This document shows positions 25,899-34,145 of a DNA stretch of 64,000 nucleotides, piece by piece. The first letter of the stretch is position 1; every line of letters starts with the position of its first letter. The notes under the pieces are model-generated. The model worked only from the letters and a program-made list of their open reading frames with translations, made no database searches and had not been told where the DNA came from. The position numbers were made by a program, and so were the translations under genes. This DNA is from Shinella zoogloeoides (GTDB taxonomy: Bacteria; Pseudomonadota; Alphaproteobacteria; Rhizobiales; Rhizobiaceae), in NCBI RefSeq assembly GCF_020883495.1, contig NZ_CP086610.1, positions 2,151,501 to 2,215,500 on the forward strand, given 5' to 3'.

Positions 25899-26677
25899 CC
25901 GGACCGATACGCCAGCGCCGCGAAGGCGGCATCCTCGAAGTCACGATCGATCGCCCCAAGGCGAACGCCATCGACCTTGCGACCAGCCGCATCATGGGCG
26001 AGGTCTTCCGGGACTTCCGCGACGACGACACGTTGCGTGTCGCCATCATCACCGGCGCGGGGGAGAAATTCTTCTGTCCGGGATGGGACCTGAAGGCGGC
26101 AGCCGCCGGCGATGCCGTGGACGGCGATTATGGCGTCGGCGGCTTCGGCGGCATGCAGGAACTGCGCGACCTCAACAAGCCGATCATCGCCGCCATCAAC
26201 GGCATCTGCTGCGGCGGCGGCTTCGAGATCGCGCTGTCCACCGACCTCATCCTCGCCGCCGAGCACGCGACCTTCGCCCTGCCGGAAATCCGCTCCGGCA
26301 CGGTGGCGGACGCCGCCTCGATCAAGCTGCCGAAGCGCATCCCCTATCACATCGCCATGGACATGCTGCTCACCGGCCGCTGGCTGGACGTTCAGGAGGC
26401 GCACCGCTGGGGCTTCGTCAACGAGATCCTGCCGGCCGATAAGCTGATGGACCGCGCCTGGGAGCTGGCGCGCCTGCTCGAAAGCGGCCCGCCGCTCGTC
26501 TACGCCGCCATCAAGGAAGTGGTGCGCGCCGCCGAGGGCGACACCTTCCAGGGCACCATGAACAGGATCACCAAGCGGCAGTTCCGCACGGTGGATATTC
26601 TCTATTCCAGCGAGGACCAGCTCGAAGGCGCGCGCGCCTTCGCGGAGAAGCGCGATCCCGTCTGGAAGGGGAAATGA
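25895..26677 (+). CDS. caiD: Crotonobetainyl-CoA hydratase (CaiD-like)
   Basis: A 260-residue crotonase-family enzyme. It resembles E. coli CaiD along its length: DRPKANAID, AIITGAGEKFF, GWDLKAAA, GGFGGMQEL, INGICCGGGFEIAL (oxyanion-hole glycines) and the identical ending FAEKRDPVWKGK. CaiD hydrates crotonobetainyl-CoA to L-carnitinyl-CoA. This links the acyl-CoA dehydrogenase and ligase upstream to the carnitine dehydrogenase, so that gamma-butyrobetaine can enter the carnitine route. The start overlaps the ligase stop as ATGA. It is the last enzyme gene before the importer. Confidence 0.92.
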   Translation: MTGPIRQRREGGILEVTIDRPKANAIDLATSRIMGEVFRDFRDDDTLRVAIITGAGEKFFCPGWDLKAAAAGDAVDGDYGVGGFGGMQELRDLNKPIIAAINGICCGGGFEIALSTDLILAAEHATFALPEIRSGTVADAASIKLPKRIPYHIAMDMLLTGRWLDVQEAHRWGFVNEILPADKLMDRAWELARLLESGPPLVYAAIKEVVRAAEGDTFQGTMNRITKRQFRTVDILYSSEDQLEGARAFAEKRDPVWKGK

Positions 26678-26825
26678 TACGGCATTGCCGGGGCGGAACG
26701 GGAAGGAGAATGCGTCGGCAGCGGCATAAAAACCGGTCGTAAGGTTGCCTTAGGGGCGAAAAACAGAAATTCTGCCAATCATAACGACAAAAGCCCAGAA
26801 CGGGTCAGCGAAAGGGAACAGGGGA

Positions 26826-28415
26826 ATGACTGATTACACCAAGTACCTCACCAGCCAGGTCACGCTCGGCAAGATGAACCGCCGTGAATTCATGGGCCGC
26901 GCCGCCGCCTTCGGCATCACGCTCGCCGCCGCCGGCACCATGTTCGACACCGCCGCGAAGGCGCAGGAGCCCAAGCGCGGCGGCAACCTGAAGCTCGGCC
27001 TCGAAGGCGCGGCCGCCACGGACTCCAGGGACCCCGCCAAGGCGCTCTCGCAGTTCATGTTCGTCGCCAACCGCAACTGGGGCGACATGCTGGTGGAATC
27101 CGAGCCGCTGACCGGCCAGCCCGTCCCGGCGCTTGCCGAATCCTGGGAACCCTCAGCCGACGCCTCGACCTGGACCTTCAACATCCGCAAGGGCGTGAAA
27201 TTCCACGACGGCAAGGAACTGACCATCGACGACGTCATCAAGACCCTGCAGCGCCATACCGACGAGAAGTCGGAATCCGGCGCGCTCGGCGTCATGAAGT
27301 CGATCAAGGAGATCAAGGCCGACGGCGACAAGCTCGTGCTGGTGCTGACCGAAGGCAACGCCGACATGCCGCTGCTTCTCAGCGACTACCACCTCGTCAT
27401 CCAGCCGAATGGCGGCCTCGACGATCCGAATGCGCAGATCGGCACCGGCCCCTACAAGGTGACGAGCTTCGAGGCCGGCGTGCGCGCCACCTTCGAGCGC
27501 AACAAGGACGACTGGCGCCAGGACCGCGGCTTCGTCGACACGATCGAGATGATCGCGATGAACGATGCGACCGCCCGCATCGCCGCCCTCTCCTCCGGCC
27601 AGGTTCACTACATCAACCGCGTCGATCCGAAGACGGTCGACCTGCTCAAGCGCGCGCCGAACGTGGAAATCCTCTCCACCTCCGGCCGTGGCCATTACGT
27701 GTTCATCATGCATTGCGACACGGCGCCCTTCGACAACAACGACCTGCGCATGGCGCTGAAATACGCCATGGACCGCGAGTCGATGCTGGAGAAGGTGCTC
27801 AACGGCTACGGCAAGATCGGCAACGACTTCCCGATCAACGAGACCTATGCGCTCTACCCGGAAGGCATCGAGCAGCGCGCCTACGACCCGGACAAGGCCG
27901 CCTTCCACTACAAGAAGTCGGGCCATAGCGGCTCGGTGCTGCTGCGCACCTCCGACGTCGCCTTCCCGGGCGCGGTCGACGCCGCCGTTCTCTACCAGGA
28001 GAGCGCCAAGAAGGCCGGCATCGAGATCGAGGTGAAGCGCGAGCCGGGCGACGGCTACTGGTCGAACGTCTGGAACGTGCAGCCCTTCTCCACCTCCTAC
28101 TGGGGCGGCCGCCCGACGCAGGACCAGATGTATTCCACCGCCTATCTCTCGACGGCGGACTGGAACGACACCCGCTTCAAGCGTGAGGACTTCGACAAGC
28201 TGCTGCTCCAGGCCCGCTCGGAACTGGACGAAGCCAAGCGCAAGGACATGTACCGCACCATGGCCATGATGGTGCGCGACGAAGGCGGCCTGATCCTGCC
28301 GATGTTCAACGATTTCGTGAACGCCGCCTCCAAGAACGTGAAGGGCTATGTCCACGACATCGGCAACGACATGTCGAACGGCTTTGTCGCAACCCGCGTC
28401 TGGCTCGACGCCTGA
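26826..28415 (+). CDS. ABC transporter substrate-binding protein, family 5 (peptide/nickel type), Tat signal
   Basis: A 529-residue periplasmic binding protein of the DppA/OppA family. The signal region carries NRREFMGRAAAFGITLAAAG, a twin-arginine Tat signal, with likely cleavage after AKA. The mature domain includes PVPALAESWEPSADASTWTF, VKFHDGKEL, GTGPYKVTSFE and NNDLRMALKYAMDRESML. These proteins carry peptides, opines, betaine derivatives and others. The gene lies 148 bases after the CaiD-like gene on the same strand, so a role in importing carnitine, butyrobetaine or related betaines is reasonable but unproven. It starts an operon of four transport genes. Confidence 0.93.
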   Translation: MTDYTKYLTSQVTLGKMNRREFMGRAAAFGITLAAAGTMFDTAAKAQEPKRGGNLKLGLEGAAATDSRDPAKALSQFMFVANRNWGDMLVESEPLTGQPVPALAESWEPSADASTWTFNIRKGVKFHDGKELTIDDVIKTLQRHTDEKSESGALGVMKSIKEIKADGDKLVLVLTEGNADMPLLLSDYHLVIQPNGGLDDPNAQIGTGPYKVTSFEAGVRATFERNKDDWRQDRGFVDTIEMIAMNDATARIAALSSGQVHYINRVDPKTVDLLKRAPNVEILSTSGRGHYVFIMHCDTAPFDNNDLRMALKYAMDRESMLEKVLNGYGKIGNDFPINETYALYPEGIEQRAYDPDKAAFHYKKSGHSGSVLLRTSDVAFPGAVDAAVLYQESAKKAGIEIEVKREPGDGYWSNVWNVQPFSTSYWGGRPTQDQMYSTAYLSTADWNDTRFKREDFDKLLLQARSELDEAKRKDMYRTMAMMVRDEGGLILPMFNDFVNAASKNVKGYVHDIGNDMSNGFVATRVWLDA

Positions 28416-29524
28416 TGACCGGCAACGGACCGGCGCACGGTCCGGAGCTGACAGCGACGACGGCTGCGGGCGAAGCCCCGCAGCCGGCCGGAGTTGCCGG
28501 GTCGGTTGCGTCCACTGGAACCCCAGCCGTGGAGGGCACGCCCTCCGCCTGGGCTAGACTCAGCAAGAGCAGCCCGCTCGCTGCGCTCATCCTGCAACGC
28601 CTCGCGCTCAGCGTGGCCTTGCTCTTCGCCGTGTCGCTGATGATCTTCGGCGGCGTGGAAGCCCTGCCCGGCGACTTCGCGACGACCTATCTCGGCCAGT
28701 CCGCAACGCCGCAGGCCGTGGAGAACATCCGCAAGGACCTCGGCCTCGACCAGCCCGCCACCACCCGCTACTTCAAGTGGCTCGGCGGGGCGGTGAAGGG
28801 CGACTTCGGCAATTCCTGGGCCTCGAAGAACTCCGTCAGCGAGCAGATCGGCAAACGCCTCGGCAATTCGCTGTTCCTCGCCTTCTTCGCGGCCATCATA
28901 TCGGTGCCGCTCGCCATCGGCCTCGGCATGCTGGCGGTGCAGTATCGCAACCGACTGCCGGACAAGATCATCAATGTCGTGTCTCTGGCGGCCATCTCCC
29001 TGCCGGAGTTCTTCGTCGGTTACCTGCTGATCCTGTTCTTCGCCGTGAAAATGGGCATCGCGACCTTCCCTGCGACGGTCTACGACTCCATGACAATCGG
29101 CCAGCGGCTGTCGGCCATCGCGCTGCCGACCGCAACCCTCGTCCTCGTCGTGCTCGCCCATATGATGCGCATGACGCGGGCCGCGATCCTCAACGTCATG
29201 TCGTCCGCCTATGTCGAGACGGCAGAGTTGAAGGGCCTTTCGGGCCTGCGCATCATCGCAAAGCACGCCGCGCCGAACGCGGTGGCCCCGGTCATCAACG
29301 TCATCGCGCTGAACCTTGCCTATCTCGTGGTCGGCGTCGTCGTCGTGGAGGTAGTCTTCGTCTATCCCGGCATGGGCCAGTACATGGTCGACGCCGTGAC
29401 GGTGCGCGACATGCCGGTGGTGCAGGCCTGCGGCCTGATCTTCGCCGCCTTCTACATCTTCCTCAACATGTTCGCCGACATCCTCGCGATCGTCGCGAAC
29501 CCCAGATTGAGGCACCCGCGATGA
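28415..29524 (+). CDS. ABC transporter permease, DppB type, with N-terminal extension
   Basis: A 369-residue inner-membrane permease. The first about 50 residues are a Gly/Ala/Pro/Thr-rich low-complexity extension not usual in DppB; the first membrane segment then follows (LILQRLALSVALLFAVSLMI). Family elements include PGDFATTYLGQSATPQ, the EAA-type loop ETAELKGLSGLRIIAKHAAP and VVEVVFVYPGMGQYMVDAV. The start overlaps the binding-protein stop (TGATG), and the stop overlaps the next start (ATGA), showing tight coupling. It forms the channel with the DppC-type partner. Confidence 0.92.
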   Translation: MTGNGPAHGPELTATTAAGEAPQPAGVAGSVASTGTPAVEGTPSAWARLSKSSPLAALILQRLALSVALLFAVSLMIFGGVEALPGDFATTYLGQSATPQAVENIRKDLGLDQPATTRYFKWLGGAVKGDFGNSWASKNSVSEQIGKRLGNSLFLAFFAAIISVPLAIGLGMLAVQYRNRLPDKIINVVSLAAISLPEFFVGYLLILFFAVKMGIATFPATVYDSMTIGQRLSAIALPTATLVLVVLAHMMRMTRAAILNVMSSAYVETAELKGLSGLRIIAKHAAPNAVAPVINVIALNLAYLVVGVVVVEVVFVYPGMGQYMVDAVTVRDMPVVQACGLIFAAFYIFLNMFADILAIVANPRLRHPR

Positions 29525-30348
29525 GACTTTCCACCATTCCCGTCAGCGCATGGATCGGCATTCTGGGCATCGCCCTAGCCCTCTTCTGCGCCCTCTTCGC
29601 CCCCTTCATCGCGCCGCATGGCGAAAGCGAGATCGTCGGCTCCGTCTGGCAGCCGATGGGCGGCGATTTCCTGCTCGGCACGGACAATCTCGGCCGCGAC
29701 CTCTTCTCGCGGCTGATCTTCGGCGCCCGCACCACGGTCTTCGTGGCGCTGGCGGCGACCGTGCTCTCCTTCTCGCTCGGCATGCTGCTGTCCTTCACGG
29801 CGGCGGTGACGGGCGGGTTCATCGACCAGATCTTCTCGCGCTTCAACGACCTGATGATGGCGATCCCGACGCTGATCTTCGCCCTCGTCGTGCTGGCCGT
29901 GCTGCCGCAGCAGCTCTGGATCCTCATCCTCGTGATGGCGGTGCTCGACTCCACGCGCGTCTACCGCATCGGCCGGGCCGTCGCGCTCGACGTCGCGGTC
30001 ATGGAATTCGTGGAGGCCGCGCGGCTGCGCGGCGAAGGCACAGGCTGGATCATCTTCCGGGAAATCCTGCCCAACACGCTCTCGCCGCTGCTCGCCGAAT
30101 TCGGCCTGCGCTTCGCCTTCTCGATCCTGTTCCTCTCCACCCTCTCCTTCCTCGGCCTCGGCATCCAGCCGCCGGCCGCCGACTGGGGCGGCATGGTGAA
30201 GGACAACAAGGACGGCATCATCTTCGGCATTTCGGCCGCCCTCATTCCGGGCGGGGCGATCGCGGGGCTGGCCATCTGCGTCAATCTCGTCGTCGACTGG
30301 CTGATGAAACGCACCTCGAGCCTGAAGGGGGGACGCGGCGATGCCTGA
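29521..30348 (+). CDS. ABC transporter permease, DppC type
   Basis: A 275-residue permease. After the first membrane segment come the DppC hallmarks GTDNLGRDLFSRLIFGARTT, the EAA loop EAARLRGEGTGWIIFREILP and LSFLGLGIQPPAADWGGMV. It is translationally coupled to the upstream permease (ATGA) and overlaps the ATPase gene by eight bases. It is the second channel subunit of the importer at 26826-31972. Confidence 0.93.
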   Translation: MRLSTIPVSAWIGILGIALALFCALFAPFIAPHGESEIVGSVWQPMGGDFLLGTDNLGRDLFSRLIFGARTTVFVALAATVLSFSLGMLLSFTAAVTGGFIDQIFSRFNDLMMAIPTLIFALVVLAVLPQQLWILILVMAVLDSTRVYRIGRAVALDVAVMEFVEAARLRGEGTGWIIFREILPNTLSPLLAEFGLRFAFSILFLSTLSFLGLGIQPPAADWGGMVKDNKDGIIFGISAALIPGGAIAGLAICVNLVVDWLMKRTSSLKGGRGDA

Positions 30349-31972
30349 TCTTCTTTCCGTCCGCAATCTCAAGATCGAGGCGACGAGCTACCCGCCCGGC
30401 GAGCCGCCGAAAACCGTGACGCTCGTCGAGGGCGTAAACTTCGACGTGCAGAAGGGCAAGGTACTCGGTCTCATCGGCGAATCCGGCGCCGGCAAATCCA
30501 CCATCGGCCTCACCGCGCTCGCCTATGGACGCGGCGGGGTGCGCATCACCGGCGGCGAGGTGAAGCTGAACGGCGAGGACCTGCTGAAGCTTTCGCCTGC
30601 CGGCATCCGCAAGGTGCGCGGCTGCAAGGTCTGCTACGTCGCCCAGTCTGCGGCCGCCGCCTTCAACCCCGCGCACCGGCTTGGCGAACAGGTAATCGAA
30701 GCCTCGCTGAAACACGGCGTCATGAGCCGTGCGGAAGCGGAAAAGCGTGCGCTCTACCTCTTCAGGGTGCTCGGCCTGCCCAACCCGGAAACCTTCGGCC
30801 AGCGCTATCCGCACCAGGTCTCCGGCGGCCAGCTCCAGCGCGCCATGACCGCCATGGCGCTCTGCCCCAATCCCGAGCTGATCATCTTCGACGAGCCGAC
30901 CACCGCGCTCGACGTGACGACGCAGATCGACGTGCTCGCCGCCATCAAGCACGCCATCGAGGAAACCCACACGGCCGCGCTCTACATCACCCATGACCTC
31001 GCCGTCGTGGCGCAGATCACGGACGATATCCTCGTGCTCCGCCACGGCAAGATGGTGGAATACGGCTCGGTGAAGCAGATCATCGAGGAACCGACGCAGG
31101 ACTATACCCGCGCCCTCGTCAATGTGCGTGGCGCCGGCCGAGACGAAGCAGTCGACCAGACGGACACGCTCCTGAAGGTGGAGAACGTCACCGCCGGCTA
31201 TTCCAACGGCTTCAAGGTGTTGCAGAACGTATCTCTGCATCTGCCGAAGGGCCAGACGCTGGCGGTGGTGGGCGAATCTGGCTCGGGCAAATCCACCCTC
31301 GCCCGCGTCATCACCGGCCTTCTGCCGCCGCAGGAGGGCACGATCAGCTTCGACGGCAAGCCCTTGCCGCGAGCGCTGAAGGGCCGGTCGAACGACGAGC
31401 TTCGCCGCGTCCAGATGATCTACCAGATGGCTGACACCGCGATGAACCCGCGCCAGACGGTGCGCGACATCATCGGCCGCCCCCTCACCTTCTATTATGG
31501 CCTGCGCGGCCGGGAGAAGACGGAGCGGGTCAAGGAGCTGCTGGACCAGATCGAGATGGGCGGCCGCTTCGCCGACCGTTACCCGGCCGAGCTTTCCGGC
31601 GGCCAGAAGCAGCGCGTCGCCATCGCAAGGGCGCTCGCGGCAAAACCCGAACTCATCCTCTGCGACGAGCCGACCTCCGCGCTCGACCCGCTGGTGGCCG
31701 AGGGCATCCTGAAGCTTCTCCTGAAGCTGCAGGAGGAAACGCATGTCTCCTACATGTTCATTACCCACGACATCGCCATCGTCCGCGCGATCGCCGACAG
31801 CGTGGCCGTGATGCACCGGGGACGCCTCGTGCGCTTCGGGCCGAAATCGAAGGTGCTCACGCCGCCCTTCGACGACTATACGGACCTCTTGCTGAAATCC
31901 GTTCCCGAAATGGAGATCGGCTGGCTGGAACGGGTGCTCAAGACGCGGCGCATGGAGAGCGCCGGGAATTAA
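30341..31972 (+). CDS. ABC transporter ATPase with two fused nucleotide-binding domains (DppD-DppF type)
   Basis: A 543-residue protein in which both ATPases of a peptide-type importer are fused. Domain one (1-270): Walker A GESGAGKST, signature VSGGQLQR, Walker B LIIFDEPTTALD. Domain two (about 280-543): Walker A GESGSGKST, signature LSGGQKQR, Walker B LILCDEPTSALD and switch ITHDIAIVRAIAD. Both sites look catalytically complete. Such GsiA/YejF-like fusions are common in alphaproteobacteria. It closes the operon; a strong hairpin follows six bases after the stop. Confidence 0.94.
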   Translation: MPDLLSVRNLKIEATSYPPGEPPKTVTLVEGVNFDVQKGKVLGLIGESGAGKSTIGLTALAYGRGGVRITGGEVKLNGEDLLKLSPAGIRKVRGCKVCYVAQSAAAAFNPAHRLGEQVIEASLKHGVMSRAEAEKRALYLFRVLGLPNPETFGQRYPHQVSGGQLQRAMTAMALCPNPELIIFDEPTTALDVTTQIDVLAAIKHAIEETHTAALYITHDLAVVAQITDDILVLRHGKMVEYGSVKQIIEEPTQDYTRALVNVRGAGRDEAVDQTDTLLKVENVTAGYSNGFKVLQNVSLHLPKGQTLAVVGESGSGKSTLARVITGLLPPQEGTISFDGKPLPRALKGRSNDELRRVQMIYQMADTAMNPRQTVRDIIGRPLTFYYGLRGREKTERVKELLDQIEMGGRFADRYPAELSGGQKQRVAIARALAAKPELILCDEPTSALDPLVAEGILKLLLKLQEETHVSYMFITHDIAIVRAIADSVAVMHRGRLVRFGPKSKVLTPPFDDYTDLLLKSVPEMEIGWLERVLKTRRMESAGN

Positions 31973-31977
31973 TGGAA

Positions 31978-31999
31978 GCGGGCGGCCTCGGCCGCCCGC
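31978..31999 (+). terminator. Hairpin after the peptide-type ABC operon
   Basis: GCGGGCGGCC-TC-GGCCGCCCGC is a perfect 10-bp inverted repeat beginning six bases after the ATPase stop codon. There is no T tract, so it may protect the 3' end or act with Rho rather than be a classical intrinsic terminator. Confidence 0.6.
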
Positions 32000-32031
32000 G
32001 AGACTGCTGACAAACCCGAAAACCTCTCCTT

Positions 32032-32118
32032 CGTCATGCTCGGGCCTGTCCCGAGCATCTGCAACGCTTCTATTCTTCAATACGTTCGCAGATCCTCGGC
32101 ACAAGGCCGAGGATGACG
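32032..32118. repeat. Second dispersed-repeat type: paired TCGTCAT...GATGACG element
   Basis: Two 31-base arms (32032-32062 and about 32088-32118) are imperfect reverse complements. Each has its own inner hairpin: GCTCGGG-CCTG-TCCCGAGC and TCCTCGG-CACAAGG-CCGAGGA. The changes in the stems keep the pairing (GCTCGGG with CCCGAGC, TCCTCGG with CCGAGGA). This is a different sequence family from the CTTCTCCCC elements. It lies in the long non-coding stretch 31973-32347. Confidence 0.65.
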
Positions 32119-32163
32119 CCAGTGGGTGGGGAGAGGTCGGCTTGCCTCTCATCCGGCGGCTTG

Positions 32164-32300
32164 CCCCTCATCCGGCCTGCCGGCCACCTTCTCCCCGCAG
32201 GCGGGGAGAAGGAATATGCCGCACCGGTTTCCTCATTCCTCAACGCCGCATGGGGCACGTCCCCTCTCCCCGCTTGCGGGGAGAGGGTTAGGGTGAGGGG
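32164..32300. repeat. RIME-like double palindrome element, copy 4
   Basis: Left half CCCCTCATCCGGCCTGCCGGCC then CTTCTCCCCGC-AGGC-GGGGAGAAGG (to 32212). Right half CCCCTCTCCCCGCTTGCGGGGAGAGGG (32261 onward) ending GGTGAGGGG. The spacer is homologous in inverted orientation to the spacer of the copy at 22514 (shared GCGGCATAT and GGAAATCGG-like parts). With the 32032-32118 repeat it fills 31973-32347; I see no gene there. Confidence 0.85.
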
Positions 32301-32347
32301 CAAAGCCTCACGCGCAAAGGCCCACAAGAGGCCGCACGCCCCCCCCC

Positions 32348-32701
32348 TCAATTCTGCCTGCAGGTCACATCCCCGAGCCGGCTGGCCGATTCCCCCTCGA
32401 CACTCACCGTCTCCTCGCCGCGCGCCGTGCAATTGCCCTTCTCGCCGACGCCGCTGCGGAACTTCACCATGGGCTGGCCCTCGATCATCACGCTCGGCAC
32501 GATCTCGTAAAGCTCCGGCGGGCAGTTCACCACGTCGGAAAGGCGTAGCGCCGGCGCGCCGCCGATGAAGACGCTCTTGGAGCCGGACATGGCGCAGGAG
32601 GGGATCGGCGCGGGTGCACCCTCGGCGCGGGAGAGCGACGGCGTGGCCGCCGCAAGACCGAGAGCCAGAACGACGACTGAAAACGGCTGGAATTTCATCA
32701 T
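32348..32701 (-). CDS. Small secreted protein with PAAR-like repeats
   Basis: A 117-residue protein with a Sec signal (VVVLALGLAAATPSLSRA, cleavage near residue 26). The mature part holds two copies of a short pattern reminiscent of PAAR proteins: SVFIGGAPALRLSDVVNC and VSVEGESASRLGDVTC, with SVMIEGQPMVKF between. Four cysteines in the mature part may form disulfides in the periplasm. PAAR proteins usually cap type VI spikes, but a signal peptide argues against that here. It is the last gene of a three-gene unit (esterase, ACT protein, this one), with a start overlapping the upstream stop and AGGGAGAAGC before it. Function unknown. Confidence 0.75.
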   Translation of the reverse strand: MMKFQPFSVVVLALGLAAATPSLSRAEGAPAPIPSCAMSGSKSVFIGGAPALRLSDVVNCPPELYEIVPSVMIEGQPMVKFRSGVGEKGNCTARGEETVSVEGESASRLGDVTCRQN

Positions 32702-33114
32702 GCTTCTCCCTTGTCGCGCGCCGTGCGGGACAGCGCCCGCAGCGTTTCGAGCGCCCGTTCGGCGTCCCGCTCAGGCACGAATATATGGTCGTGATGGAAG
32801 CCGGCAACCACATTGGCGCTGATGCCCGCCTTGGTCAAAGCCGTGGCGAAGGCCGCCGTCAGCCCCACCGCCTCCAGCGAGGAATGCACGGTGAGCGTGA
32901 TCATGCGCATCGGCCCGCTGGCGGAAAGCCCTTCCGCAGCCTCGGCCGGCAGGATCAGCGTCACGCCCTCCTCCTCCCGGAAGAGGCCGATGGGGCCGCG
33001 CGCAAGATACGCCGCGATCTGAGAGGCCGGCACGCTCGCATAGACGAAACGGCCCGCCACCAGCGCCGGCTCCATTGTCGCCAGCAGTTCATCGAGATCG
33101 GTGACGCCGCTCAT
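32698..33114 (-). CDS. ACT-domain protein (DUF2241/ACT_7 type)
   Basis: A 138-residue cytoplasmic protein. It matches the short tandem-ACT family: LDELLATMEPALVAGRFVYA, the LTLTVHSSLEAVGLTAAFA-like segment (ITLTVHSSLEAVGL) and GISANVVAGFHHDHIFVPE. These proteins are thought to sense amino acids or related ligands, but no precise role is known. The start at 33114 overlaps the esterase stop by four bases (ATGA), so it is coupled to that gene. Longer in-frame starts would run into the esterase gene. Confidence 0.87.
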   Translation of the reverse strand: MSGVTDLDELLATMEPALVAGRFVYASVPASQIAAYLARGPIGLFREEEGVTLILPAEAAEGLSASGPMRMITLTVHSSLEAVGLTAAFATALTKAGISANVVAGFHHDHIFVPERDAERALETLRALSRTARDKGEA

Positions 33115-34022
33115 GGATTGGCCATCCGGCGCACGGCGTCGCAGAGCGCCGCAAAGCCTGCCTTCGCTCCCTCGCTCATGAAGCGGGCGCGCAACCAAGC
33201 ATGGATCATCTGCTTTTCCTCGCGATATTCCACCGGCACGCCGGCCAGCACCAGCCGCGCCGCATAGGCCCGGGCATCGTCGCGCAGCGGATCGAAAAAG
33301 GCGCCGCTGATGAAGGCCGGCGGCAGGCCGGCGAGATTTTCCGCACGCAGCGGAAAGGCATGGACCGCCGCCTCGGGCGCCTTGTAGACTTCACGATAAT
33401 AGGCGACGTCGGCGGTCGAAAGGCCAAGGGCCTCGGCCATCTCCACATAGGAACCGGACACGAGATCGCCGCCGAGGCCGGGATAGACCAGCGCCTGCCC
33501 CGTAATCCCCTTCAGCCCCTCGTCGCGCGCCTTCAGCGCAAGACCGGCCGCAAGGTTGCCGCCGGCGCTGTCGCCGATCACCACGATCGGGTGGCTTTCC
33601 AGCAGAAGCTCCACCAGCACCGCCCAGCAATCGTCGAAAGCGGCGGGCCAGACATGCTCCGGCGAAAGCCGATAATCGACCGAAACGAGTTCCGCCCCGG
33701 CCGCTTCGGAAATCTCGGCGCAGATGGCGTCGTGGCTCTCCAGCGAGCCGACGACGAAGCCGCCGCCGTGGATATAGAAGAGCCGCGTTTCGCTCGTCAC
33801 CCGCGCCGGGCGATAGCGGCGCACGGGAATACGCCCCGCCACCAGCCCGTCCCGCTTGACCATGCCGGCTGGCGGGGGCGCATCGAAGGCAGCGCAGAGC
33901 GCATCGTACCAGGCGCGCTGCTGCACGATATCGGCATCAACGGCGTCGGCGGGATAGAAGTCCTCGCAGCGCTTGTGAAAGGCAAGAATGCCCGGCTCGG
34001 TCGGCATGGGGCGTTCGGTCAT
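33111..34022 (-). CDS. Alpha/beta hydrolase, hormone-sensitive-lipase-like esterase
   Basis: A 303-residue serine esterase of the HSL family (family IV). The oxyanion motif HGGGFVVGS (about 91-99), the nucleophile GDSAGGNLA (about 158-166), the acid in DPLRDDA and the catalytic His in MIHAWLRAR are all seen. It would hydrolyse short-chain esters in the cytoplasm. First gene of a unit with the ACT-domain and PAAR-like genes, which gives no obvious substrate. It is divergent from the LysR gene at 34146. Confidence 0.92.
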   Translation of the reverse strand: MTERPMPTEPGILAFHKRCEDFYPADAVDADIVQQRAWYDALCAAFDAPPPAGMVKRDGLVAGRIPVRRYRPARVTSETRLFYIHGGGFVVGSLESHDAICAEISEAAGAELVSVDYRLSPEHVWPAAFDDCWAVLVELLLESHPIVVIGDSAGGNLAAGLALKARDEGLKGITGQALVYPGLGGDLVSGSYVEMAEALGLSTADVAYYREVYKAPEAAVHAFPLRAENLAGLPPAFISGAFFDPLRDDARAYAARLVLAGVPVEYREEKQMIHAWLRARFMSEGAKAGFAALCDAVRRMANP

Positions 34023-34145
34023 GGCGGCTCCTTGTCGTTCAGGGCATCATAGCAGGAGGGCGCGGGGCGGGTTTGCGGCCTTACGTCTTTTCCCGGTCTT
34101 TTTCCGCGGCTTGCCTCCCCGCCGCCCGTCCTATTAAGTGCCGCC

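Noticed and set aside
32348..32701. Type VI secretion spike tip
   Set aside because: The protein has a Sec signal peptide and no type VI genes are in the window. Only the PAAR-like repeat pattern is retained as an observation.
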